Shown in pieces: positions 1 through 7,800 of a stretch of 64,000 bases of DNA (positions are counted from its first letter, which is position 1; each line of letters opens with the position of its first letter). The notes under the pieces are model-generated. The model was not told the DNA's origin, did no database searches, and was given only the letters and a program-made list of their open reading frames with translations. This stretch comes from Acidimicrobiales bacterium (GTDB lineage Bacteria; Actinomycetota; Acidimicrobiia; Acidimicrobiales; SZUA-35), in the NCBI GenBank assembly GCA_028285495.1, contig JANQPB010000029.1, positions 248,001 to 312,000 on the forward strand. The letters are read 5' to 3'. The translations under genes and the position numbers were made by a program.

Positions 1-1540
1 GCCAGGTGATGCCGTCGCGGGTCACGTACAGGAGCTGGCCGCTCAGGCCGAGCCGCCCCCGAGCCGGGTCGTAGCCGGCGTCCCGGGCGGCGGCCAGCCA
101 GACGTCGTCGTTCAGGGTGCCGACGACGTCGCCGTCGACCCCGAGCTCCCAACCGCCGTCGCCGACCCGCCGGAGGTCGGCGTCGATCACCACCCCGCCC
201 CTGGCGACGAGTGGCCGGCCCATCGCAGGAATCACGGTCACGGTCAGCGGACCGACGTCGACGGTGATCGGCGTCGTGCCGAGGTCGGTCGGCTGACTCC
301 TGGCCACGGCGGCCGTCGCCCCGACCTCGATCGCCGACGGCACCATGACCGGAAGCCAGTCCTCACCCGGCGGCCGAACGTAGGGCGTCCCGGCGTCCGG
401 TGCCGCGTCGCCGAGGCCGATCTCGGTCCCGGACACGGTGCCGAGCGGGACGGCGGTGGCGTTGCCCCCGACGCCGACCGGGTCGGCGATGGCGATCGCC
501 GCCGGCGGCTCGATCCGGACCGTCACCCAGCCCCCGTCCACCGTGAGGACGTCGACGGTCGTCGGTGAGCGGGGGACGAGCTCGACGATCGCCCGATCGG
601 CGATCGCCTCGGGCAGTGGCCACTCGACCGGCTCGGCGCCATCGGCGAGCGTCCAGACCGTGGTCGTTACCCGCTCGTCGGTCCGGAGCCAGGCCTCGGT
701 CGCCGCCGGCCCGGGGGCGACGGCGATGGCGGTCGGTCGGCCGCTGCAGGCGGGCGTGTCGTGGAGCGCGTAGGTCTCGGCCAGGACCCGGGCGACGCAG
801 GTGATCGGCGCGCCGTCGAGGTCGAGCCCGAGCGTGGCCCAGCGGGCCGCGTCGAACCGGTTGCTGTTGGCGACCGCCACCATCGTCGTGCCGTCGGCCA
901 GGCGGGCAGCGGCGTCGATCTCGCGGGGCAGCCCGGGAGCAACCGACGAGGTCGGCAGCACCTGCCACCCGTTCCCGGTCGGGTCCGTCGACACCGCAAG
1001 CGCGTCGGGCGCGCCGCGGGCGGTGGCAACGCCATCGACGAGGTCGAGTCGATCCGTCCCATCCGGTGCGGTCGAGACCGGGGACCAGCTCGCGCCGTCC
1101 TCCGATCGCCAGAGCGAGGGGCCGACCCCTCCCGGTCCGGTGACCGCTACCAGGCCGCTCTCGACCGCCGCAACCCGATGGGTCCCGGTCGGCGGGTCGA
1201 GCCGTGACCAGGCGCCGGCTCCGTCGGTGATACGGCTCCGGAACGTCGGGTCGGCTTCCGGGTCGGCTCCGGCGCCGTCGGCTGCGCCGGACCCCGCCTC
1301 GTCGGTGTCGTCGTCGGCCGGAGCGGTGACGGCGCCCGGCGCTGGCGCAGCCACCGGCTCGGTGCCGCCCCGAGTCAGCGCGACCAGCGCCATCGCCAGC
1401 CCGAACCCGACCACCGCCGCCAACCAGCCGGGGATCGATCGGCCCGGCTCGACGGACCCGTTCGTCTCGGTCCGGCCCGCATCGTCGAGCAGCGCCACCG
1501 GCGGCGCCCCGCGATCCGTCCCGGTCGACCGCCGATCCAT
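1..1540 (-). CDS. Membrane-anchored exported protein, C-terminus beyond window
   Basis: The frame read leftward from the ATG at 1540 stays open to the window edge, giving at least 513 codons with the C-terminus missing. The product has a short cytoplasmic N-terminus, one hydrophobic segment at about residues 39-60 (IPGWLAAVVGFGLAMALVAL), then an Asp/Ala/Gly-rich linker and a long exported part. That part contains motifs such as LWRSEDGASWSPV and LYVTRDGITW, which resemble BNR/sialidase-like or beta-propeller repeats. Codon use is normal for the genome. The layout resembles the anchored protein at 28705-29922. No enzyme motif is visible and the function is unknown. Frame and anchor are certain; the propeller fold is inference. 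Confidence 0.75.
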   Translation of the reverse strand, partial: MDRRSTGTDRGAPPVALLDDAGRTETNGSVEPGRSIPGWLAAVVGFGLAMALVALTRGGTEPVAAPAPGAVTAPADDDTDEAGSGAADGAGADPEADPTFRSRITDGAGAWSRLDPPTGTHRVAAVESGLVAVTGPGGVGPSLWRSEDGASWSPVSTAPDGTDRLDLVDGVATARGAPDALAVSTDPTGNGWQVLPTSSVAPGLPREIDAAARLADGTTMVAVANSNRFDAARWATLGLDLDGAPITCVARVLAETYALHDTPACSGRPTAIAVAPGPAATEAWLRTDERVTTTVWTLADGAEPVEWPLPEAIADRAIVELVPRSPTTVDVLTVDGGWVTVRIEPPAAIAIADPVGVGGNATAVPLGTVSGTEIGLGDAAPDAGTPYVRPPGEDWLPVMVPSAIEVGATAAVARSQPTDLGTTPITVDVGPLTVTVIPAMGRPLVARGGVVIDADLRRVGDGGWELGVDGDVVGTLNDDVWLAAARDAGYDPARGRLGLSGQLLYVTRDGITW

Positions 1541-1712
1541 CGCCTCCGCCCTCAGCGGCGTGCGACCGCCGGCACGGCGGTCCCGCCGGTGTCGGCGGGA
1601 CGACGGTCGACGAGCGGTACCACGGAACGAATGCTCGGTTCGGCCGAGGCGCCTGTCAAGGACGAACGGGCGACCGGGGGCGAGGCGCAGCGCCGCGGTC
1701 TGGTCTGACAAG

Positions 1713-2123
1713 ATGGCGGCCATGGCCACTCCCGCCGGGCTCGGCGCGCTCCGCACCCTCGACGACACGATGCTGCTCTGTCGCGATCTCGACCCGATGC
1801 GAGCCTTCTACGTCGACGTGCTCGGGCTCGCCGTGCGGCGCGAGGTCCCCGGACGCTACCTCGAGCTCCGGGTCGGTTCGACGACGCTGGCCCTGCGGTT
1901 GCGGACTCGACCATACGACGGTCCGCCGCGACCCGAGCCGGGCGCCTCGATCCAGCTCGCCTTCCGGGTGGCACCGAGCGACGTCGACGCCGCCGCCGAG
2001 CAGCTGGTCGACCGCGGCGTCGAGCTGCTCGAACCGGTGCGAGACCTGCCCGACTTCGGGCACCGGGTGCTCTTCGTCGCCGACCCCGAGCAGAACGTGG
2101 TCGAGATCTACGCCGAGATCTGA
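1713..2123 (+). CDS. VOC (glyoxalase/bleomycin-resistance) family protein
   Basis: A 136-residue single-module vicinal-oxygen-chelate protein. The N-terminal strand (TLDDTMLLCRDLDPMRAFYVDVLGL) and the C-terminal strand ending in VADPEQNVVEIYAEI are typical of VOC paired beta-alpha-beta modules, and the final Glu is a usual metal ligand. Such proteins act as dioxygenases, isomerases or resistance proteins, and the substrate cannot be deduced here. A second ATG at 1722 is an equally possible start; neither has a strong ribosome-binding site. The gene converges on the panB-like remnant and overlaps its 3' end by 16 bp. Confidence 0.8.
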   Translation: MAAMATPAGLGALRTLDDTMLLCRDLDPMRAFYVDVLGLAVRREVPGRYLELRVGSTTLALRLRTRPYDGPPRPEPGASIQLAFRVAPSDVDAAAEQLVDRGVELLEPVRDLPDFGHRVLFVADPEQNVVEIYAEI

Positions 2124-2626
2124 ACCGGCTCACCGTCGGCCGAGCCTCCTGGGCTCGCCGCCGATCGGCGGTCCACACCGGCCGCCGCAGCGAGCAGGGG
2201 GCGAGGTGCCGCAACGCCGGTGGCGGTGACGAGAGAAGGACGGCGGCGTAGCCGGCCACGACGGTCGTGAGCGGCCCGGCGCCGATGTGGACCCGGTCGT
2301 GGCGGCACCGCTCGACCGTCGACCTCGGTCACCGCCGCCAGCTCCGCCTCGTCCGGGCTCATGCCGTCGCTGTGCTCGCCGTCCGGGAAGGCGCCGGCGG
2401 CGACCTCGGCAACGGAGTCGGTGAGGGCGGCCGTCGCCACCTCGTCGATGTTCCCGTCGACGGTCGTACCCGCGCTGTCGCCGACGCCGACGATGTCGAT
2501 TCCCGCCCGGTTGGCCCCGGTGGCGGTCATGAAGTCGGCGACCGCCACCATCGAGAGCCGCTCGCCGGCTGCCTTCTTCTCGGCCAGGTCGGGGACGGTG
2601 AGCTTGGGCTCTCGCCCGCCGGTCAC
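2108..2626 (-). pseudogene. PanB-like (ketopantoate hydroxymethyltransferase family) remnant
   Basis: The GTG at 2626 overlaps the TGA of the upstream dmdA-like gene, so the two were translationally coupled. The first 50 or so residues resemble the PanB N-terminus: KLTVPDLAEKKAAGERLSMV followed by AGIDIVGVGDSAG, matching the family pattern of a basic helix, a strand and VGDSxG. Family members normally have about 260-280 residues. This frame has 172, and its last 70 or so residues become Arg/Pro-rich, as non-coding frames do in this genome. Around 2300-2335 codon quality moves to another frame (VHIGAGPLTTVVAGYAAVL) next to a 7-bp near-duplication (GTCGACG/GTCGAGC), which would explain a frameshift. 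The remaining PanB motifs are absent. I read it as a truncated, frameshifted gene; a sequencing error accounts for the shift but not for the missing 3' half. Confidence 0.6.
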
Positions 2627-3738
2627 CGATCGTCCTTGCCGAAGGGCAGCGGCGTGAGCCTGGCGTCGATCAACGTGTCCCCCTTGGCGATCTGGACCTC
2701 GTCGCCGATCCGGCAGTCGACCGACACGAGTCCGAATCCGATGTTGCGGTCGAGCTTGTAGCTCCAGGTGCCATTGGTCAAGCTGCCGACCTTGCGTCCG
2801 GCGGCCACCACGTCGTACCAGCGATCGTGGCCCGGTCGGGGATCGTCGCCGGCCATGACCACCCCGAGCTGGTGGCGGGTCGGGCCGTCGGCGGCAATGC
2901 GTCGGAGGGCCTCGATCCCGATCACGTCGTCCGGCACGTCGAGGTCGACGAAGCGCCCGAGCCGGACCTCGAAGGGGTTGGTGGTGGCGTCGACGTCGCC
3001 GCCCCAGGAGAGGAGCCCGCTCTCGATCCGCTCGCTCGGGTTCGGATAGCCGGGACCGATGTTCCACGGCGCCCCGGCCTCCTTGACGATCGACCACAGG
3101 TCGAGGCCGCGGCTGCCGTCCATCAGGTAGAGCTCGTAGCCGCCCTGCTTCGACCAGCCGGATCGGGCGACCTTGACCGGGATATCGTCGATCTCGGCGT
3201 CGGCGAACCAGAAGAACCGGAGATCTCGGACCCACTCACCGAAGATCGACGCCACCACGCTCTCGGCCAGCGGTCCCTGCACGGCCAGCGGGGAAACGTC
3301 TGGCTCGGTGATCTCGACATCGAGCCCGCGCTCGGCGGCGACGCAGGTCGCCCAGAGCTTGACGTCGGAATCGGCGATCGAGAACCAGAAGCAGTCGTCG
3401 TCGACCTTGAGCACGATCGGATCGTTGATGAGGTTGCCGACGTGGTCGCACAGCGCCACGTACTTGCCCTGGCCCTCGACGCACGAGCCGAGATCGCGAG
3501 CGCACAGGATCTGGGCCAGCCGGGCGGCGTCGGGGCCACGGAGCTGCACCTGGCGCTGGGCGCTGACGTCCCACATCGACACCCCCTCGGTGAGGCGGCG
3601 GTATTCCGCCTCGGGGTCGCCATAACCCAACGGGAGGAGCATCCGGTTGTAGGCGTGGAAGGTCGTTGCGCCCTCGTCGACGGTCGCCGAGTGATAGGGC
3701 GACGTGCGGATGGACGCGTGGGGAAAGGTCTGGGTCAT
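2623..3738 (-). CDS. dmdA: DMSP demethylase (DmdA)-like folate-dependent methyltransferase
   Basis: A 371-residue protein of the GcvT/aminomethyltransferase fold. It carries the segments I associate with DmdA more than with GcvT: WDVSAQRQV near the N-terminus, EPDVSPLAVQGP, FGEWVRDLRFF, and ARSGWSKQGGYELYL, plus SERIESGLLSWGGD. DmdA moves a methyl group from dimethylsulfoniopropionate to tetrahydrofolate in the cytoplasm, giving methylmercaptopropionate and 5-methyl-THF. The length matches DmdA (about 365-370). A PanB-like remnant follows with a GTGA overlap. Upstream lies a triple half-site palindrome (3773-3797), suggesting dedicated control. The alternative is another GcvT-like demethylase acting on a related methylated compound. 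The fold is secure; DMSP specificity is moderately so. Confidence 0.65.
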   Translation of the reverse strand: MTQTFPHASIRTSPYHSATVDEGATTFHAYNRMLLPLGYGDPEAEYRRLTEGVSMWDVSAQRQVQLRGPDAARLAQILCARDLGSCVEGQGKYVALCDHVGNLINDPIVLKVDDDCFWFSIADSDVKLWATCVAAERGLDVEITEPDVSPLAVQGPLAESVVASIFGEWVRDLRFFWFADAEIDDIPVKVARSGWSKQGGYELYLMDGSRGLDLWSIVKEAGAPWNIGPGYPNPSERIESGLLSWGGDVDATTNPFEVRLGRFVDLDVPDDVIGIEALRRIAADGPTRHQLGVVMAGDDPRPGHDRWYDVVAAGRKVGSLTNGTWSYKLDRNIGFGLVSVDCRIGDEVQIAKGDTLIDARLTPLPFGKDDR

Positions 3739-3772
3739 GGGATGAACACCCCCGTCTTTGCTGTTTCTCTAG

Positions 3773-3797
3773 GCGGAACGGTTCCGCAGAGCGGAAC
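3773..3797. promoter_or_regulatory. Overlapping palindromic operator upstream of dmdA-like gene
   Basis: GCGGAAC (3773-3779), one base, GTTCCGC (3781-3787), three bases, then GCGGAAC again (3791-3797). Any two neighbouring half-sites form a perfect 7-bp inverted repeat. The cluster lies 35-59 bp upstream of the dmdA-like start. GGAAC/GTTCC palindromes of this type are characteristic of IclR-family operators. No regulator gene for it is present nearby, so the binding protein is unknown. Confidence 0.6.
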
Positions 3798-3930
3798 GTA
3801 GCCCAGCATCGGGTCCGGCGCTCGACCAACGATGGGGGCTCCGGGTCGAGACCCGACGCGGCCGTCCGGTCCCGCCGCGGTGCCGGTTCACGAGCGGCGA
3901 GGTCCGGGTGCGGTGCGGGCACCGCTCGCC

Positions 3931-4338
3931 TCAGTCGGTCGAGGGGCCCGACCGACCGACCAGCCCGACCAGCCGGTCGACGTCGTCGTTCGTCACCGGC
4001 TTGGTCAGGTAGGTGCTGATCAGGCCGGTGGCGTCGGCGCGACGGCGGTCGTTGTCGAGGATCGAGGTCGTCAGCATGGCGACGACCACCCCGGCCCGGA
4101 CGCCGGCCGGCAGGTGGGCGTAGGCCTCGAGGAACTCGAAGCCGTCCATGCGGGGCATGTTGATGTCGAGCAGCACGGCCGATGGTCGACAACCCGAGCC
4201 GAGGATGCTCAGCGCCTCGACGCCGTCGCGTGCCACCCGGACATCGCCGATGCCGCCGGACGAGCGGAGGGTCCGTTCGGTCAGGAACACGGCCACCTCG
4301 TCGTCGTCGACCACGAGGACCGACACGACTTCGCTCAC
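3931..4338 (-). CDS. Single-domain response regulator (CheY-like receiver)
   Basis: A 135-residue stand-alone receiver domain. It has the acidic pocket (VVDDDE, D11-D13), the phospho-acceptor D58 in LLDINMP, the Thr/Ser switch (MLTTS) and the conserved Lys in TKP (K113). There is no output domain, so it probably relays phosphate or binds a partner. The GTG start at 4338 overlaps the stop of the upstream PAS histidine kinase by 4 bp (GTGA), marking the kinase as its cognate donor. Confidence 0.9.
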   Translation of the reverse strand: MSEVVSVLVVDDDEVAVFLTERTLRSSGGIGDVRVARDGVEALSILGSGCRPSAVLLDINMPRMDGFEFLEAYAHLPAGVRAGVVVAMLTTSILDNDRRRADATGLISTYLTKPVTNDDVDRLVGLVGRSGPSTD

Positions 4339-5501
4339 GAGCCGACCGCCGGGAAGGTCAACGTGAACGTCGCCCCGTCGCCCGGGGTGCTCTCGACCCC
4401 GATGTCCCCGCCGGCCCGGGCCATCATCTGCCTGACCAGGTAGAGGCCGACGCCGGTGCCATCGACCGCGTGGTTCGATCCCTGCTTGAACAGCCCGAAG
4501 ATCCGGTCCCGGTCACGACCGAGGTCGATGCCGACCCCGTTGTCGGTGACCGTCAGCACGACCGAGCGATCGGCTCGCACGGTCCGGAGCTCGACCGCCG
4601 GGGTCCGGTCCCGGCGGCGGTACTTGACGGCGTTCGTCAGCAGGTTGACGAGGATGCTCTGGAGTTGCAATGGAGCGAACGTCACGGTGTCGGCGGCGGC
4701 GATGTCGACGGTCAGCGCCACGTCGTTGGTCTCCAGGAGCGGGCCGATCGCGTCGCAGGCCTCCTCGATCGCCGCGTCGAGCGAGACCTCGGCCGGCTCG
4801 GCGGCCAGCGCTGCGTCCCGGGCCTGGGCGACGGCGACGACGGCCTGGATCCGCTCGTCGGCCCGCTCGCACGACCGGAGGATGAGATCGAGCAGCGAGC
4901 CCGACTCGGTGTCGCCCACCGCGACGTTCTGCTTCACGGCCCTGGTCAGCTCGGCGATGTTGCTGATCGGCGCCCGCATGTCGTGGCTGGCGACGTAGGC
5001 GAGCTCGGCCAGTTCCTGATTCACGGCGAGGAGCTTCTCGTTGGCCTCCTGGAGGGCCAGCTCGGCCTCCATCTGGGCTGTGATGTCGCTGGCGACACCG
5101 ATGTGGCTGAGCACGTCACCGTCCCGGTCTCGCTCGAAGACCGTGTCGTAGGACAACAACCAGACCCAGGAGCCGTCCTTGTGCTTCATGCGGTACGTGA
5201 CCTGGAGGACCTCGCCGTCGGGCATCGCCCGCACTCGTCGGAAGTGCTCGAACACCACCGGCAGGTCGTCCGGGTGGCAGACGGTCGGCATGAACTCGTC
5301 GCCCATGCGCTGGATCTCGTCCACCTCGTACCCCATCGACTCGCCGAGGCTCCGGTTCGAGTACTCGTTCGATTGGGTCTGCTGGTTGAACACGTAGATG
5401 ATCGTCGGGGCGATCGCCGTGACCTTCTCGAGGAACGGCGTCGCCCCCCACCGGGACTCGCTGAACTGGGACAGGACGTCGGTCGAGACGGGCTCGCTCA
5501 C
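4335..5501 (-). CDS. PAS-domain soluble sensor histidine kinase
   Basis: A 388-residue kinase without transmembrane segments. A PAS fold occupies about residues 25-145, including a PAC-type end (IGVASDITAQMEAE). A short coiled coil follows, then a HisKA domain with the phospho-acceptor His at about 173 (ASHDMRAPISN) and an HATPase_c domain with N box (LLTNAVKYR), G1 (DNGVGID) and G2 (GTGVGLYLV). The GTG at 5501 is chosen because CAGGAG lies just upstream and homologous PAS sequence starts soon after. It senses a cytoplasmic ligand or redox state and phosphorylates the overlapping receiver protein at 3931-4338. The signal is unknown. Confidence 0.88.
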   Translation of the reverse strand: MSEPVSTDVLSQFSESRWGATPFLEKVTAIAPTIIYVFNQQTQSNEYSNRSLGESMGYEVDEIQRMGDEFMPTVCHPDDLPVVFEHFRRVRAMPDGEVLQVTYRMKHKDGSWVWLLSYDTVFERDRDGDVLSHIGVASDITAQMEAELALQEANEKLLAVNQELAELAYVASHDMRAPISNIAELTRAVKQNVAVGDTESGSLLDLILRSCERADERIQAVVAVAQARDAALAAEPAEVSLDAAIEEACDAIGPLLETNDVALTVDIAAADTVTFAPLQLQSILVNLLTNAVKYRRRDRTPAVELRTVRADRSVVLTVTDNGVGIDLGRDRDRIFGLFKQGSNHAVDGTGVGLYLVRQMMARAGGDIGVESTPGDGATFTLTFPAVGS

Positions 5502-5608
5502 GAGCGGTGACTCCTGGATTGCGGCGGATTGCGCTCGGAGTATAGGGCGGACCGGGATTCGACCAGGGGAGCGTCTGCGTCTCGGACGGCACCGGCCCGG
5601 CGGCGCCG

Positions 5609-6895
5609 TCACGCGGTCGGTTCGACCGCCATGGCTTCGTCGATCGCCCGGAACAGGCCCCGACCGAGCACGAGGAGTGAGCCGACCACGGCGGCGGCGA
5701 GGACCGAGACCCACTCGGCCCCCCAGCGCTCGGCGATCACGCCGCCGGCGAACGCACCGACCGGGTTCATGCTCCAGGCGATGAAGAGGTAGGCGGTCAT
5801 CATGCGGCCGAAGACCTCGTCCGGCACGAGGCGCTGGCGGACGGTGTTGGTGACGACGTTCCAGGCCGGATCGGCCAGGCCCTTGACGAGCGAGGCCAGC
5901 GCTGCGAGCGCCACGGCGGTCGTGAAGCCGAACAGCAACGAGGACGCGGTGAAGGTGATCACGGCGAAACGCATGCTCCCGCTGTGCCCGACCCGACCGA
6001 TCAGGCGGGCGACGACGACGGACATGGCCACGGCAACCGCCCCCTGGAGGCTGATCAGGACGCCGAAGCCGATGCCGCCGATCCCGAATCGCTCGGTGAC
6101 CAGGACCACGAACACGGCGTTCGTCGCCTGCCCGACGAACGAGAACGCCATCACGGTGAAGGCCATCGGTCGGAGCACGGGGTGGCGCCACACGTACTGG
6201 AGCCCGACCGAGATCTCCGTGACCAGCCGCCGGAGCCAGCCCTCGGCGTCGCCGCTCCCGTTGCCGTCGGACGCCGGCTCGTCGCCGGCCGAGGAGGCCA
6301 GGAACCGCCCGGGGATCCGGGCCAGCAGGACGGTGGCACCGACGAAGAGTCCGACCGAGACCGCGAACGGGAGGGCGGGCCGGAGCTGGAACAGCAGGGC
6401 GCCGAGCGGCGGCCCGACGAAGATGTTGCTCACCGTCTGGGTGGCGGAGAAGCGGCCGTTGGCCACCTCGAGCTGATCGACCCGGACGAGCTCGCGAACC
6501 AGCGCCGGCAGCCCCCCGTCGGTGAGGACCTCGCCGACACCGACGGCGAAGGCGGTGGCCACCAGGAGGAGGACCGAGGCCCGGTCGGCGGCGGTGGCGA
6601 CGGCCAGGCCCCCGACCGCGGCGCCACGGCCGAGCTGGGCGATCACGGCGATGCGTCGACGATCGAAGCGGTCGAGGAGCACGCCGGCCGGCAGCCCGAC
6701 CAGCACGAACGGCACGAAGCGGAAGACGGTGACGAGGGCGATCAGCCTGGCGTCGTCGGTCAGCTCGATGGCCAGCAACGGGAAGGCCGTCAGGCTCAAC
6801 CCATCGGCCAGGTTCGTTGCGGTGAACGCGGCCCATAACCGGGTGAAGCGCGGTCCGAGCGCTGCGTCCCGCCGACCGCCCGAGACGTCCGTCAT
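5609..6895 (-). CDS. MFS transporter (EntS/MFS_3-type exporter)
   Basis: A 428-residue integral membrane protein with about 12 hydrophobic segments split by a central hydrophilic loop (about residues 205-230). The motif after the second helix (GLPAGVLLDRFDRRRIAVIAQ) is the MFS loop 2-3 signature. The pattern (TNLADGLSLTAFPLLA at the N-terminus, VANGRFSATQTVSNIFVGPPLG in the middle) fits the MFS_3 group that includes the enterobactin exporter EntS and macrolide exporters. The likely role is proton-driven efflux of a small amphipathic compound. A 52-residue membrane protein ends 28 bp upstream and is probably co-transcribed. Confidence 0.85.
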   Translation of the reverse strand: MTDVSGGRRDAALGPRFTRLWAAFTATNLADGLSLTAFPLLAIELTDDARLIALVTVFRFVPFVLVGLPAGVLLDRFDRRRIAVIAQLGRGAAVGGLAVATAADRASVLLLVATAFAVGVGEVLTDGGLPALVRELVRVDQLEVANGRFSATQTVSNIFVGPPLGALLFQLRPALPFAVSVGLFVGATVLLARIPGRFLASSAGDEPASDGNGSGDAEGWLRRLVTEISVGLQYVWRHPVLRPMAFTVMAFSFVGQATNAVFVVLVTERFGIGGIGFGVLISLQGAVAVAMSVVVARLIGRVGHSGSMRFAVITFTASSLLFGFTTAVALAALASLVKGLADPAWNVVTNTVRQRLVPDEVFGRMMTAYLFIAWSMNPVGAFAGGVIAERWGAEWVSVLAAAVVGSLLVLGRGLFRAIDEAMAVEPTA

Positions 6896-6923
6896 CCCGG
6901 AGGCGCAGGTCGCACCCAGACGG

Positions 6924-7082
6924 TCAGAGACAGATCGAGGCCCCGACGGCGATCACGAGCACCACGATCACCGGCACGGCGAAGCCGAGCAGTACACCGA
7001 TCCACACGAGCGCGACGGCGCAGAGCCCGAGAAAGGCGAGCGGGACCAGCCGCTCGATGGTGGTCGGTGACCTTCCGGCCAT
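6924..7082 (-). CDS. Small two-helix membrane protein
   Basis: A 52-residue protein starting at the ATG at 7082. After ten polar residues it consists almost wholly of two hydrophobic stretches (LVPLAFLGLCAVALVWIGVL and FAVPVIVVLVIAVGASI). It lies 28 bp upstream of the MFS exporter in the same direction. No family recognised. The coding call rests on third-position G/C bias and the exact membrane-protein pattern; moderate confidence because it is short. Confidence 0.55.
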   Translation of the reverse strand: MAGRSPTTIERLVPLAFLGLCAVALVWIGVLLGFAVPVIVVLVIAVGASICL

Positions 7083-7301
7083 GACCACGACAGTAGTCCA
7101 CCGTCCCGCCGACTTCACGGGCGTTTCGGTGGTGACGGCCCCTGGTGCCGCGGCCGCGGTCGCCAGGGAGCGGGTGGAGGCGGCACCGTCCGGCGTCACG
7201 TTCGGGACCGCCCGGTCGTCGGGTGGTTGACTGACAGGATGCCGGTCAGGCCCCGATCGACGACGGGCGGCGGTCCGGCATCGACATCGGAAGGAGCTCC
7301 C

Positions 7302-7745
7302 ATGACCCACCGGACCGCCGTGCGGGTAGCGCTCGGCTATCTCCTGGCGATGGCGGCCACCATCGGACTCTGGGCGACGGTCGCCCCGCGCTCGTTCTAC
7401 GACGACTTCCCCGGTCTCGGCCGTGCGTGGGTCTCGGTCGACGGGCCGTACAACGAGCACCTCGTGCGTGACGTCGGCGGGCTCAACCTCGCCCTCGCCG
7501 TGCTCCTGGTCGTCGCCGCCGTCTCCCTGGCCCGACCGTTGGTCACGACCGCCGCGCTCGCATCGCTGGTCTGGGGCATTCCCCACCTCGCCTACCACGC
7601 CAGCAGCACCGACGTGCTCGGCACCCTCGACAACGTCCTGAGCCTGACCGGGCTGACGGCTGCGGCCGCCTTCCCACTCGTCCTCCTGCGAGCGGCTCGC
7701 CACCTCGACGACGCCGGACCCGGGCGCCGGGACGCTCCGACCTAG
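7302..7745 (+). CDS. Four-helix membrane protein, function unknown
   Basis: A 147-residue protein with four predicted membrane helices: VALGYLLAMAATIGLWATV, LNLALAVLLVVAAVSLA, TTAALASLVWGIPHLAYHA and LSLTGLTAAAAFPLVLL. A conserved-looking extracytoplasmic loop reads FYDDFPGLGRAWVSVDGPYN then EHLVRDVGG. I recall related actinobacterial hypothetical proteins with the same FYDDFPG...NEHLVRDVGG pattern. The ATG at 7302 is chosen over an upstream in-frame start because GGAAGGAG sits just before it. Function unknown. Confidence 0.75.
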   Translation: MTHRTAVRVALGYLLAMAATIGLWATVAPRSFYDDFPGLGRAWVSVDGPYNEHLVRDVGGLNLALAVLLVVAAVSLARPLVTTAALASLVWGIPHLAYHASSTDVLGTLDNVLSLTGLTAAAAFPLVLLRAARHLDDAGPGRRDAPT

Positions 7746-7800
7746 GCCGACCGGGGCCGAGGGCGCAGTCGGGCGGCGTTGTGGTCCGGACCGGTACGGT

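Noticed and set aside
801..1712. Long open plus-strand frame running into the VOC gene at 1713
   Set aside because: Its first 300 codons are Ser/Pro/Arg-rich and antisense to the well-supported minus-strand gene at 1-1540; only the part from 1713 has family motifs.
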